Notes under the pieces: model-generated | The model's input: only the letters and a program-made list of their open reading frames with translations | What the model was told of the DNA's origin: nothing | Databases searched by the model: none | In this document: positions 28,263 to 37,595 of the stretch, one piece after another | Numbering within the stretch: the first letter of the stretch is position 1 | Layout: each line of letters opens with the position of its first letter | Made by a program: the position numbers and the translations under genes | Virus record (IMG/VR): IMGVR_UViG_3300020407_000009 | Location: 1-40,297 of that record | Source of the DNA: a virus | Length of the DNA stretch: 40,297 nt | Direction: 5' to 3' (one strand)

Positions 28263-30738
28263 GACCGAGTACCGCACCGAGATCACCGCCGACCCCTCGC
28301 AGTACGAAGCGGCCATGCGCCGCCTGGTCAGCAGCACCACGGGCGCGGCCGAGCAGATGAAGTCCAAGCTCGGCAACGTCGCCGAGCACTTCGAGAAGGT
28401 CACCAAGCAGCTGAACATCCTGGCGGGCGTGGTGGCTGGCGGGGCATTCTTCAAGGAAGCCATCAGCACCGCCAACAAGCTCAACGGGGAGGCGATGAAC
28501 CTCAGCAAGTCGCTGGGTCTCACGGGTGACGAAGCGGCCACGCTGCGCACGGCGCTGGGCGACATCTACACCGACACCGACACCTACGTCGGCGCCTTCC
28601 AAAAGTTCGCGGGCCAGCTGCGCAAGAACGAAGAAGGCATCAAGGCCATGGGCGTTCAGACCCGTGACAGCTCGGGCAACCTGCGGGACAGCAACACCCT
28701 GTTCCGCGAGGCTTTGGCCACGGTGGGTGAGTTCAAGCCTGGCCTGGACCAAACCACCGCAGCGATGGAGCTGTTCGGCAAGAGCGTGGACGATGTTCGC
28801 AAGCTGCAGAAGCTGAACAACGACGTGCTGGATGACGCAGCTGAGAAGAACAAGCAGCTCGGCATGACGGTCACGAAGGAAGGGGTTGCTGCCACCAAAG
28901 CCTACAAGGCGGCCATGAACGACGTGGGCGATGTCCTGGACGCGGTGATGAACACCGTGGGCAAGGCGGTGATGCCTGCTTTCACGGAGCTGGCGCAGTA
29001 CTTCGCGAGCACCGGCCCCTACGTGCTGAACGTTTTCAAGGTGGCACTGACGCCTGTGGTGCTTGCGTTCGATCTGCTCAAGGCGACTGTGCAGACAGCG
29101 GCGGGTGTGATCTTTGAGGCCTTCAGCACGCTGCTGGACGGCTCGAAGATCATCTCCGACGTCTTCGTGAAGATCTTTCAGGGCGACTTCTCTGGCGCGT
29201 TGCAGTCCGCCGCTGCCCTGGGTCAGCGCTTCAACCAGGCCTTCGTCAATGCCTTCCGCAACAGCGTCGGAGTGGGCAGCGACATGTGGCAGAGCATGAA
29301 GAAGAACATGGGCTCGCTGTGGGGTGAGGGCACCGCCATCGACGCGCCCAAGGGCGGCACCCGCACCATGGGTGAGTTCAAGGAAAAGGCCGACAAGAAA
29401 GACCCGGGCCGCGTGCCCCAGTGGGAAGCCGACCTGGCTGCGCGCAAGGCCGCGCTGCAGCGTCAGGGCCTGCTCGAAGACCAGTACCGCGAGATGAGCA
29501 AGGCCGACGAACTGGCCTACTGGCGCGAGATGGCGGCCCGCCGCGACTTGACCGAGAACGAAAAGATCGCGGTCACGCGCAAGTCGGCCGAGGTCGAGAT
29601 GGCCTTGATCAAGGAAGGCTTCGAGGTGCGCGTGGCCACGCTGCAGGCGGAGGCCGCCCAGTACAAGAGCAACACCGACGAACGGCTGCGCATCGAGCGC
29701 GAGATTCAGGCGCGCTACCAGCAGGGCACCAAGGAATACGAAGCCTCGCAAAAGCGCATCGTCGAGATCCAGCGCCAGGCCGCCGAGCAGCAGACCCAGA
29801 TCACGCAGATGCGGCTGCAGGCCGAGCGCGATGCCCGGCTGCAGACCATCGCGCTGGAAGAACAGACGGTGCAGACGGCGGCTGAGCTGGGCATCGTGCA
29901 GCAGGAAGAGGTGCTGGCCCGCCAGGCCGACTTCGAGGTGCGCCGCCAGGCCATCGCGATGCAGGCCCTGCAAGAACGCCTGCGTCTGGCCGAGCTGGAC
30001 CCCGACCGCAACCCGGTGGAGATCGAGCGCATCCACCGCGAGATGGAGCAGCTGGAACAGCAACACCAGCTGCGCATGGGTCAGATCCGCGGCGCCCAGG
30101 CCGTCGAGCAGACGCGCGACATCCGCAGTGGCATCCAGAGCCTGCAATCGAGCTGGGCCGGGCTGCTGCAGCAGCTGGCCATGGGCAGCATCACCATCGG
30201 CGGCTTCATCCGCGGCGTTTTCATGGCGGTGGGCCAGGCCGTGATCAGCACGCTGTCCAACATGGCCGCCCAGTGGGCGGTGAACATGCTGCTACAGAAG
30301 GTGATGGGCAAGCTCACGGCCATCAGCCAGATCACCGCCAACGCCGGCATCGCAGGCTCGGCCGCGGTGGCCAGCGCAGCGGCCATCCCGGGCTATGGCT
30401 GGGCCATCGCGCCGGCTGCTGGCGCTGAAGCGTTCGCCGCGGCCATGTCGTACCTGCCGGCCGCATCGGCCGCCGGCGGCTATGACATCCCCGGCACCAT
30501 CAACCCCATCGTGCAGGCCCACGCCAAGGAAATGATCCTGCCGGCCAAGCACGCCGACGTCATCCGCGACCTGGCCGACCAGCGTGATGCCGCAGGCTCC
30601 ATGGCCCAGCAGCAGGCCCAGCAGCGGCCCGTGGTGCTGCGCGGCGCCACCGCCGGCCAGTTCTTCATCGCGTACAAGGCCGACCTGGCCAAGGCCCTCA
30701 ACATCATCGACCGCGACAACGCGCGGACCAGCCGATGA
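28249..30738 (+). CDS. Tail tape measure protein
   Basis: The 829-residue protein sets tail length. It opens TEYRTEITADPSQYEAAMRR, has hydrophobic helical segments (near 60-80, 230-320 and 640-720), and a long charged coiled coil from about 400 to 640 (many Gln, Glu and Arg). The C-terminal part has Ala/Gly-rich hydrophobic stretches (GGFIRGVFMAVGQAVISTLS), which may insert in membrane during injection. By the usual ratio of about 1.5 angstrom per residue, the tail would be near 120 nm. The site GGAGAGG precedes ATG 28249. Confidence 0.92.
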   Translation: MADGKTEYRTEITADPSQYEAAMRRLVSSTTGAAEQMKSKLGNVAEHFEKVTKQLNILAGVVAGGAFFKEAISTANKLNGEAMNLSKSLGLTGDEAATLRTALGDIYTDTDTYVGAFQKFAGQLRKNEEGIKAMGVQTRDSSGNLRDSNTLFREALATVGEFKPGLDQTTAAMELFGKSVDDVRKLQKLNNDVLDDAAEKNKQLGMTVTKEGVAATKAYKAAMNDVGDVLDAVMNTVGKAVMPAFTELAQYFASTGPYVLNVFKVALTPVVLAFDLLKATVQTAAGVIFEAFSTLLDGSKIISDVFVKIFQGDFSGALQSAAALGQRFNQAFVNAFRNSVGVGSDMWQSMKKNMGSLWGEGTAIDAPKGGTRTMGEFKEKADKKDPGRVPQWEADLAARKAALQRQGLLEDQYREMSKADELAYWREMAARRDLTENEKIAVTRKSAEVEMALIKEGFEVRVATLQAEAAQYKSNTDERLRIEREIQARYQQGTKEYEASQKRIVEIQRQAAEQQTQITQMRLQAERDARLQTIALEEQTVQTAAELGIVQQEEVLARQADFEVRRQAIAMQALQERLRLAELDPDRNPVEIERIHREMEQLEQQHQLRMGQIRGAQAVEQTRDIRSGIQSLQSSWAGLLQQLAMGSITIGGFIRGVFMAVGQAVISTLSNMAAQWAVNMLLQKVMGKLTAISQITANAGIAGSAAVASAAAIPGYGWAIAPAAGAEAFAAAMSYLPAASAAGGYDIPGTINPIVQAHAKEMILPAKHADVIRDLADQRDAAGSMAQQQAQQRPVVLRGATAGQFFIAYKADLAKALNIIDRDNARTSR

Positions 30739-31334
30739 ACGGCAGCAATGAGGTGTTCCCCACGCTGCGTGGGGTGCAGATCAACGTCTTGCGCACGGTG
30801 CTGGCGCCACCCGTCATCACCAAGACCACGCCCAGCAGGCGCGAGTACCGCGCCCGCAACGCCACGCTGCCGCTGTACAGCTACAAGCTGGCCTTCGAGT
30901 TCCTGCGCGCCGGCGTGGCGCAAGAGCTGGAAACGGTGGTGGGCTTCTTCAACCGCCGCGGCGGCAGCTTCGAGTCCTTCCGCTTCACCGACCCGGCCGA
31001 CAACACGGCCGTGCAGCAGACCTTCGGCATCGGCAACGGCGTGGCCACCAGCTATCAGCTGGCGCGCAGCATGGGCGCGTACACCGAGCCCATCACCGAG
31101 CTGGCCGCGGCGCCGCAGATCTACCTGGGTGGCGCGCTGGTGGACCCTGGGGCCTACACCGTCACCAGCTTTGGCCGGGTCGACTTCTACGCCGGCCCGG
31201 TGGGCCTGCTCACCTGGTCGGGACCGTACTACCGCCGCGTGCGCTTCGTGCGCGACACCGCGGAGTTCGAGCGCTTCATGGCCGAGCTATGGACCCACAA
31301 GAGCTGCGAGCTCATCATGACGAGGGACGGCTGA
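30735..31334 (+). CDS. Distal tail protein (DUF2460 family)
   Basis: The 199-residue protein matches the DUF2460 type: VFPTLRGVQINVLRTV, an RxYRAxNATLPLYSYKLAFE strand pattern, FFNRRGGSFESFRFTDPAD and YYRRVRFVRDTAEFERF. In related phages and gene transfer agents this is the hub-proximal distal tail component. It overlaps the tape measure stop by ATGA and is followed by a DUF2163 gene, a common neighbour. Confidence 0.85.
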   Translation: MNGSNEVFPTLRGVQINVLRTVLAPPVITKTTPSRREYRARNATLPLYSYKLAFEFLRAGVAQELETVVGFFNRRGGSFESFRFTDPADNTAVQQTFGIGNGVATSYQLARSMGAYTEPITELAAAPQIYLGGALVDPGAYTVTSFGRVDFYAGPVGLLTWSGPYYRRVRFVRDTAEFERFMAELWTHKSCELIMTRDG

Positions 31335-32209
31335 TGCGTGTACCTACCTGGGAGACCAGCGCCGGCGCGCTGGCGGCTTTTCTCAACTCACGTGCGCCGC
31401 TGAGCCTGGCCGACCTGTACACGGTCACGCTGGCCAGCGGCCAGCGCTTTCAATGGACCAGCGGCGACGTGGCGGTGACCATCGGCAGCCGCACGTTCGG
31501 CCTGGGCCCGGGCATCACCCGCAGCGGCGTGCGCTTCGTGGTCGGGGTCGAGGTCACCAACCTCACGATGACGCTCACCGACATCGTGGGCACCACCGTC
31601 AACGGCACGCCGCTGCTGCCCTTCATCCGCGGCCGCGGCTTCTACGGCGCGCGCGTGCAGCTCGAAAAGCTGTTCTGCAGCGGCGTCGATGCCACGCCGG
31701 TTGGCGCCCTCATGTGGTTCACCGGCCGCGTCAGCGACTGCGAGGTCGATCGCGACGAAGGCAAGCTCACCGTGCGCAGTGACCTGGAGCTGCTCAACGT
31801 CAAGATCCCGAAAGAGGTCTATCAGCCCGGGTGCCTCAACACGCTGTACGACCCATCGTGCGGCCTGGCACGCGACAACTACCGCAACACCCTGCGGGCC
31901 ACCAGCAACAGCGATGCGCGGCGCATCAACTTCTCCTGCGCCTTCGACGTCTTCAGCCTGGGCGGCTATGCCCTGGGCGTCATTCGCGGCATGAGCGGCG
32001 CCAACGCCGGCGTGCGGCGCACCGTCAAGCAAGTGGGTGCCGGCGTCATCACCGTGCTGCAGCCCTGGCCGGCCGCGGTGGCCGTCGATGACACCTTCGA
32101 GATCTGGATGGGCTGCGACAAGACCTTGGCCACTTGCGGCGGCACCTTCAACAACCGCAGCCGCTTCCGCGGCCAGCCCTTCATCCCGGTCCCTGAGACC
32201 GTCATCTGA
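31334..32209 (+). CDS. Tail hub protein with Cys-rich C-terminus (DUF2163 / BR0599 type)
   Basis: The 291-residue protein starts at ATG 31334, sharing an A with the previous stop. Its N-terminal WETSAGALAAFLNSRAPLSL and FVVGVEVTNLTMTLTD fit DUF2163. The C-terminal half has four conserved-type Cys (QPGCL, DPSCG, GCDKT, ATCGG) and then FNNRSRFRGQPFIPVPE. In lambda the corresponding gpL carries an iron-sulfur cluster in the hub; a metal or iron-sulfur site is likely here by analogy. It precedes the gpK-like gene. Confidence 0.85.
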   Translation: MRVPTWETSAGALAAFLNSRAPLSLADLYTVTLASGQRFQWTSGDVAVTIGSRTFGLGPGITRSGVRFVVGVEVTNLTMTLTDIVGTTVNGTPLLPFIRGRGFYGARVQLEKLFCSGVDATPVGALMWFTGRVSDCEVDRDEGKLTVRSDLELLNVKIPKEVYQPGCLNTLYDPSCGLARDNYRNTLRATSNSDARRINFSCAFDVFSLGGYALGVIRGMSGANAGVRRTVKQVGAGVITVLQPWPAAVAVDDTFEIWMGCDKTLATCGGTFNNRSRFRGQPFIPVPETVI

Positions 32210-32218
32210 GGCACATCC

Positions 32219-32665
32219 ATGGGCGAGATCCTCAAGCGCGCCGAGATCGTGCGCGAAGCCCGGCGTTGGCTGAAAACCCCGTATCACCACCACGGCCGTG
32301 TGCACGGCGTGGGCGTCGATTGCGCCATGCTGCTCGTCGAGGTGTATGAGCGGGCCGAAGCGGTGCCGCACATCGACCCCGGTGCGTACCCGCACGACTG
32401 GCACCTGCACCGGAGCGAAGAGATGTTCGTGGCATGGCTCAAACGCGTGGGCGCGCAGCCTGTGCACACGCCTGCACCGGGCGATATCGGCTGCTGGCGC
32501 TTTGGCCGCACCTACAGCCATGGCGGCATCGTTGTGGGCGTGGTAGACGGCCTGCCGCTCGTGGTTCATGCCTACATCAACCGCGGCGTGATCCTGACGC
32601 GCACCGACGAAGAGCCGCTGGCCGGCCGCCCAGTCACCTGGTGGACCTTGTGGGGGCGGCACTGA
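32219..32665 (+). CDS. NlpC/P60-type tail peptidase (gpK-like)
   Basis: The 148-residue enzyme has the NlpC/P60 layout: Cys in GVDCAMLLVEVY (about residue 39) and His in YSHGGIVVGVVD (about 101), with PAPGDIGCWRFGR before the His. It probably cleaves peptide cross-links in peptidoglycan when the tail penetrates, or processes tail-tip proteins. It lies between the hub protein and the J-like protein. Its stop shares an A with the next ATG. Confidence 0.9.
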   Translation: MGEILKRAEIVREARRWLKTPYHHHGRVHGVGVDCAMLLVEVYERAEAVPHIDPGAYPHDWHLHRSEEMFVAWLKRVGAQPVHTPAPGDIGCWRFGRTYSHGGIVVGVVDGLPLVVHAYINRGVILTRTDEEPLAGRPVTWWTLWGRH

Positions 32666-35600
32666 TGGGCGGCCAGACGATCAGCACCAGCGAAACCCGC
32701 ATCGAGGCCTTCAAGGTCCAGAGCAGCGCCTATGGCGTCGTCATCCCGCTGGTGTTCGGGGTCACCCGCATCACCGGCAACCTGATCTGGTACGGCGGCT
32801 TCAAGGCCATTCCGCACACCACCAAGCAGGGCGGCAAGGGCGGCGGCGTCAAGACGCAGAACACCACCTACACCTACACCGCCAGCGTGGCCATGGGCCT
32901 GTGCCACGGCTCGGTGACCGACATCCCGCGCGTGTGGCGCGGCAAAAAGCTGTTCTCGGGCGGCACCGAGCCCAGCGGCGTGGCCACGGCCACCGAGACC
33001 TTCACCGCGCCCGCCAGCGGCCCGATGGAATACACGCTGGTGCATGCCAGCAGCTGGCTCAACATGGTGTCGGTCAGCGGCGTCACGCAGCGGCCGCCCA
33101 ACTACAGCGACAGCACGCAGCTGCTGAGCGAAGGGCGGGCCTACGTCTACGCCGATGGCAAGCTGACCATCCGCGATGAGCAGTGGCGCGAAAAGCCCGT
33201 CACTGTGCGCTATCAGTACGCTGCTGGCAGCACGTCCACCAGCGCGCTCGATCAGCTGGGGCTCACCTTCAAGCGCGGCGAGATCGGCCAGGCCGAGTGG
33301 AGCGCACTCAGCGCCTACCCCGCCCAGAACATCGCCTACAGCGGCCTGGCCTACGTGGGTGGCCAGGACTACGACCTGGGCAGCGGCGCGCAGATCGAGA
33401 ACCATTTGTTCGAGGTGGTGGGCCCACTGGCCTACAGCCTGGGCCCCACGGTGCCCGACGTCGACCCGTCGCTGATGCTGCGCCAGGTGCTGATCAACGA
33501 CCGGGCCGGCGCCAGCTTCCCGTCTGCACAGCTCGGCGATTGGCAGGCCTGGAGCGATTACGCGGTGGCGACCGGGCTGCTGGTGAGCCCCGCGCTCACC
33601 GAGCAGGCCACCGCGGCCGAGACCATCCGCATCACCGCCCAGCTGGGCAATGCCGGGCCGGTGTGGAGCGATGGCCAGCTGAAGATGGTGCCCTACGGCG
33701 ATGAGCCGGTGACCGGCAATGGCCGCACCTACACGCCCAGCACAGTGCCGGTGTATGAGCTGGACGATGAGTGCTACACGCCGGCCGATGAGGGCGAACC
33801 GCCGGTGAAGGTGCGGCTCAAGAGCCCGGCCGAACGCTACAACCACGTGCGCATCGAGTTTCTGAACCGGGCGCTGCAGTACAACACCGACATCGCCGAA
33901 GCCAAGGACCAGGCCGACATCGAAGACCAGGGCCTGCGCAGCAAGGACATCGTGCGCGCCCACTGGATCTGCGATGCGGCCGTGGCCCGCCAGGTCGCGC
34001 AGATCATGCTGCAGCGCAGCCTGTACGTGGCTGCCGAGTACGACTTCAGCTTGCCCTGGCACTACGCGCTGCTGGAGCCGATGGACCTGGTGACCCTGGC
34101 CGATGCGCGCCAGCAGATGGACGCGGTGCCCACCCGCGTGACGGTGATCGAAGAGGACGAAGAGGGCGGGCTGACCGTCACCGCTGAAGACTACCCGCCC
34201 GGCATCGCCAGCGCCGCGCTGTACGACAGCCAGCCCAGCGAGGGCTATGCGCACGACTACAACCTGGCGCCGGGCAACGTCAACACGCCCGTCATCTTCG
34301 AGGCGCCGGCGGCGCTCAGCTCCACCGGCCTGGAGGTGTACGCCGCGGTGCGCAGCGGCTCGGCCAGCTGGGGCGGCTGCCAGGTGTGGGTGAGCCTGGA
34401 CGGCACCAACTACAGGCAGGTGGGCATCGTGGCCGGCGCGGCCCGCATGGGCACCGTGGCCGCCACGGTGGGCGTGGGTGATGCCACCGTGCAGGTGCAG
34501 GGCCTGCTGGGCGAGCAGCTGCTCAATGCCACCGCGGCGGATGCAGCCGCGGCGCAGACGCTGTGCTGGCTGGGCAGCGCCGACCCGGAGTTCATCGCCT
34601 ACCAGGGCGCCGCGCTCACAGGTGCGGGCGCCTACACCCTTACCGGCGTGCAGCGCGCGCTGTACGCCACGCCCACCAGCGCGCATGCCAGCGGCGAGGC
34701 CTTCGTGCGGGTCGATGAGCGCATGGCCAAGAGCGGCGCGCTGGAGCTGGCCAACATCGGCAGGACGATTTACTTCAAATTCCCCAGCTTCAACATCCAC
34801 GGCTGGAGCCAGCAGACGCTGGCCGAAGTGCCAGCCTACACCTACCAGATCACCGGCCGCGAGCTGCGCCGGCAAAGCCGCAGCCTGGGCATCAAGATCA
34901 ACACCAGCAGCTTCGGCGGGGCGCCAGGCTCGAACTACAACGAAGCCTACATCCACGGCGTGGATGCCACGGGCGAGCCCATCGACCGGCCGGGGCAGAT
35001 CGTGCTCAACGGGAAGAACGTGTCTGTGCCCAATGGGCCGGTGTACTCGAACCGCCTGTTCCCCAAAGGGTGGATCATCTGGGACAGCACGGGCAGCGCG
35101 CGCTTCATCACCCTGAGCGGCAACACCCACTTCGCCATCGTCAAGCGCGAGGGTGGCAAGTGGATCTGGGATGCCGACACCGCGGGCTTCGGCGAGATGT
35201 CACTGCTGCCGACCGACTATGTGATCGGCACCATCGAGATCAACGACACCGATGACAACAACCCGCCCGGCATCAGCCGCGCCACGATGTTGGCCGTGGC
35301 CATGTCCCCCGAGGTGCTGGTGGGGCTGGGTGATACCGCGGTGTGGAACCAGATCGACGGGCGGCCTAAGACCTGGCGCGCGGTGTCGAGCGGCTACTTT
35401 GCTTCGGGTGGGCAAGCTCCGTGGCCGGGTGGCGTTTGGCTGACGGATACGCCGAGCGGCACGCTGGTAGCGCCTCAATGCCGCAGCTACACCCTGACCG
35501 TTATCCGCAAGTCTGACGACGCGGTCATCCACGTGCGCCTATATGACGTGTATGCGGAAGGCAACGATGCTGGAAACGTATTCGGCGGGTGGAGTGGGCC

Positions 35601-36789
35601 GTACCCCTACGGCTCTTCGGTACTCTCTGCGGACATCAACTATTTCTGCGACAACATGCCCAGCGCGGTGTGGATGTTGCTGACCACAGGCGACGAACCT
35701 TCTAGCAATCACCTTAACAATGGTCTGCCCGCTGCGATGAAGCGCATGGGCGCCACTCAGGCGACCATCGACAAGATCGCGGGGCATGGCTCTTACATGC
35801 TGCTGGGCCTTGCGAACTGCGGCCCAGGTGGTGCCATCTATGAGGGCGTGCGGGGTGTGCTGACTGGGCAGTCCGTCGGCCAGTCGTGGATCGATCTATC
35901 GTTCCAGACCTATAACGGCCAGATCCTGGGTGTCTCTGCCGCTGATGGCACTGTGAACGCGGCTCTGGCACTGGCGGTCAACGCGCAAGCTACCGCTGAC
36001 GGCAAGATCGCGGCGTTCTGGCAGAGCTCCCCGCCGCCCAGCGCCGACGACGGCGACCTGTGGTTCGACATCGATGACGGCAATAAGGTGTACACCTGGC
36101 AGTCAGGCAATTGGTACGTCGCAGCCGACACCCGCATTGCCGCCGCCATCAGCGCGGCGGCTGGCGCACAGGCCACGGCCGACGGCAAAGTCACCACGCA
36201 CTACAGCGTGTCTGCACCCACCGCTGGCGCCGTCGGCGACCTGTGGTTCAAGCTAGACACCGGCCGCTCCTACCGTTGGAACGGCGGCTCCTGGGTGCTG
36301 GTCACCACCGTCGGCGCCGGCGACATCACCACGCCGCTGCTGGACCCTTCAGCGGCCACCGATCCGCTCACGGCCACCTACAGCCAGGGCACGTGGACCA
36401 ACACCAGCGCCGGCATCCTGGCCAGCGTGGACTACACCAACAACACCGGTCGTACGGTCAAGGTGGAGGGGTTTTCCGCGGTGTCGGTTGGCTACGATTC
36501 ATACGCCAACAGCTACGTCAATGGCGTGGCATACCCGCCAGGGATCGTCGCCCAGATGCGGGCGCAACTCTTTTTCTCGGATGGCAGCCCTGATTACAGC
36601 CGCACCCGCACGCTGGGGCATCAGGAAGTGAAGGCGCCACTGGGCATGGACTTCGCGAAGGTGAGCCCGGTGTACTTTCTGGCGCCGGGTGAGCGAGTCA
36701 TCATCGATCTGGGCGTCTACCTCTCAGGCAGCACGGCCACCTACACCGCCAAAGACGCGGTGACCCGTGCCAACGTGATCAAGGCCTGA
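32665..36789 (+). CDS. Tail-tip host-specificity protein (gpJ-like) with an ILEI-type domain
   Basis: The 1374-residue protein begins MGGQTISTSETRIEAFKVQS, followed by a hub-like N-terminus (AYGVVIPLVFGVTRITGNLI). Residues 380-520 read as a phage tail domain (YNHVRIEFLNRALQYNTDIA, PLEPMDLVTLAD-like). Residues 690-760 carry a fibronectin-like stretch. Residues 900-1070 resemble the ILEI/PANDER (FAM3) fold (HVRLYDVYAEGNDAGN, then MKRMGATQATIDKIAGHGSY). Two repeats AQATADGK...GDLW follow at about 1110-1210, then a C-terminal beta domain. The tail end should bind the receptor. ATG 32665 overlaps the gpK-like stop; the frame is open upstream to 32434 but there it shadows the gpK-like gene. Confidence 0.9.
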   Translation: MGGQTISTSETRIEAFKVQSSAYGVVIPLVFGVTRITGNLIWYGGFKAIPHTTKQGGKGGGVKTQNTTYTYTASVAMGLCHGSVTDIPRVWRGKKLFSGGTEPSGVATATETFTAPASGPMEYTLVHASSWLNMVSVSGVTQRPPNYSDSTQLLSEGRAYVYADGKLTIRDEQWREKPVTVRYQYAAGSTSTSALDQLGLTFKRGEIGQAEWSALSAYPAQNIAYSGLAYVGGQDYDLGSGAQIENHLFEVVGPLAYSLGPTVPDVDPSLMLRQVLINDRAGASFPSAQLGDWQAWSDYAVATGLLVSPALTEQATAAETIRITAQLGNAGPVWSDGQLKMVPYGDEPVTGNGRTYTPSTVPVYELDDECYTPADEGEPPVKVRLKSPAERYNHVRIEFLNRALQYNTDIAEAKDQADIEDQGLRSKDIVRAHWICDAAVARQVAQIMLQRSLYVAAEYDFSLPWHYALLEPMDLVTLADARQQMDAVPTRVTVIEEDEEGGLTVTAEDYPPGIASAALYDSQPSEGYAHDYNLAPGNVNTPVIFEAPAALSSTGLEVYAAVRSGSASWGGCQVWVSLDGTNYRQVGIVAGAARMGTVAATVGVGDATVQVQGLLGEQLLNATAADAAAAQTLCWLGSADPEFIAYQGAALTGAGAYTLTGVQRALYATPTSAHASGEAFVRVDERMAKSGALELANIGRTIYFKFPSFNIHGWSQQTLAEVPAYTYQITGRELRRQSRSLGIKINTSSFGGAPGSNYNEAYIHGVDATGEPIDRPGQIVLNGKNVSVPNGPVYSNRLFPKGWIIWDSTGSARFITLSGNTHFAIVKREGGKWIWDADTAGFGEMSLLPTDYVIGTIEINDTDDNNPPGISRATMLAVAMSPEVLVGLGDTAVWNQIDGRPKTWRAVSSGYFASGGQAPWPGGVWLTDTPSGTLVAPQCRSYTLTVIRKSDDAVIHVRLYDVYAEGNDAGNVFGGWSGPYPYGSSVLSADINYFCDNMPSAVWMLLTTGDEPSSNHLNNGLPAAMKRMGATQATIDKIAGHGSYMLLGLANCGPGGAIYEGVRGVLTGQSVGQSWIDLSFQTYNGQILGVSAADGTVNAALALAVNAQATADGKIAAFWQSSPPPSADDGDLWFDIDDGNKVYTWQSGNWYVAADTRIAAAISAAAGAQATADGKVTTHYSVSAPTAGAVGDLWFKLDTGRSYRWNGGSWVLVTTVGAGDITTPLLDPSAATDPLTATYSQGTWTNTSAGILASVDYTNNTGRTVKVEGFSAVSVGYDSYANSYVNGVAYPPGIVAQMRAQLFFSDGSPDYSRTRTLGHQEVKAPLGMDFAKVSPVYFLAPGERVIIDLGVYLSGSTATYTAKDAVTRANVIKA

Positions 36790-36791
36790 CT

Positions 36792-37307
36792 ATGACCGGA
36801 CCCTACAGTTTCTTTGATCCGGTCACTGGGCGCTTTCACGGCATGGTGTTCAGCGGTCCCCAGATCGACACCCATCCGCTGGTGGAAGAGGGCTTCCGCG
36901 TGTACCTCGGCAGCGTGGATCATCTGCGCTACCGCGTCACGGAAGCCACCCGCGCCAGCGAAGCGCCGCAGCTCGAAGAGTTCGTGCCGCCGGCGCCGGC
37001 GGGCGATGAGTACACCGCCTGGCAGTGGGATGCATACGCCTGGCGCTGGCGTGCCACGCGCACGCTGGCCGGCCACAAGCGCGACCAGCTGCAGGGCGTG
37101 AACAATCTCATCGCCGAGCAAGAGGCCCGCCGCACCCGCCCCGCCAGCGAAGCCGCCATGGCGCTGGCCAGCGGTCAGCCGGTGCCACAAGCCGCGCTGG
37201 TGCCCCTGCAGCAGACCGAAGCGGCCCTGCAGCAGCTGCGCGCCGTGCGCCAGGCCATCGAGCTGGCCAGCAGCCAAGCCGAGCTGGACGCGATCACCTG
37301 GCCCTGA
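36792..37307 (+). CDS. Tail-fibre-associated / assembly-like protein
   Basis: A 171-residue product: SFFDPVTGRFHGMVFSGPQI and DHLRYRVTEATRASEAPQLE in a beta-rich N-terminal half, then a helical C-terminal half with repeated Ala/Gln/Leu (QQTEAALQQLRAVRQAIELA). It directly follows the J-like gene. Such genes often encode fibre chaperones or accessory fibre proteins. Identification rests on position only. ATG 36792 is three bases after the J-like stop. Confidence 0.55.
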   Translation: MTGPYSFFDPVTGRFHGMVFSGPQIDTHPLVEEGFRVYLGSVDHLRYRVTEATRASEAPQLEEFVPPAPAGDEYTAWQWDAYAWRWRATRTLAGHKRDQLQGVNNLIAEQEARRTRPASEAAMALASGQPVPQAALVPLQQTEAALQQLRAVRQAIELASSQAELDAITWP

Positions 37308-37346
37308 CGGCCACCCACCATCACCACCACCAGAGAGGAGATCGCC

Positions 37347-37595
37347 ATGCCCATGGCGGATGAAGACGCGCGCCCGCACGCGCTGACCGATGAGGACGTC
37401 GACCGCATCGTCGACCGCTTCGTGTGCCGCATCAGCGACAAGCGCACGGTCGAACAGATCACCGATGCATGGAGCGGCGTCGTAGACCGCGCCCTGGGCC
37501 GCGGCCTGCGCCGCCTGGCCATGTGGGTGCTCATGGCGGTGCTGCTGTGGGGCGGCATCAAGTTCGAGTTGATTAGACAACTGTTCAAGGGCTGA
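37347..37595 (+). CDS. Small membrane protein at the start of the lysis module
   Basis: The 82-residue product has a charged N-terminal half (ALTDEDVDRIVDRFVCRISD) and one C-terminal membrane segment, LAMWVLMAVLLWGGIKFEL. It has an AGGAG site before ATG 37347, and its stop is immediately followed by the holin/transglycosylase gene (overlap of one base). It could be a holin accessory or antiholin with one span; an inner tail-associated function cannot be excluded. Confidence 0.65.
   Translation: MPMADEDARPHALTDEDVDRIVDRFVCRISDKRTVEQITDAWSGVVDRALGRGLRRLAMWVLMAVLLWGGIKFELIRQLFKG

Noticed and set aside
27565-30147. 860-residue frame on the minus strand opposite the tape measure gene
   Set aside because: It is the antisense shadow of high-GC coding DNA. 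The plus strand encodes a clear tape measure protein with correct neighbours and ribosome site.
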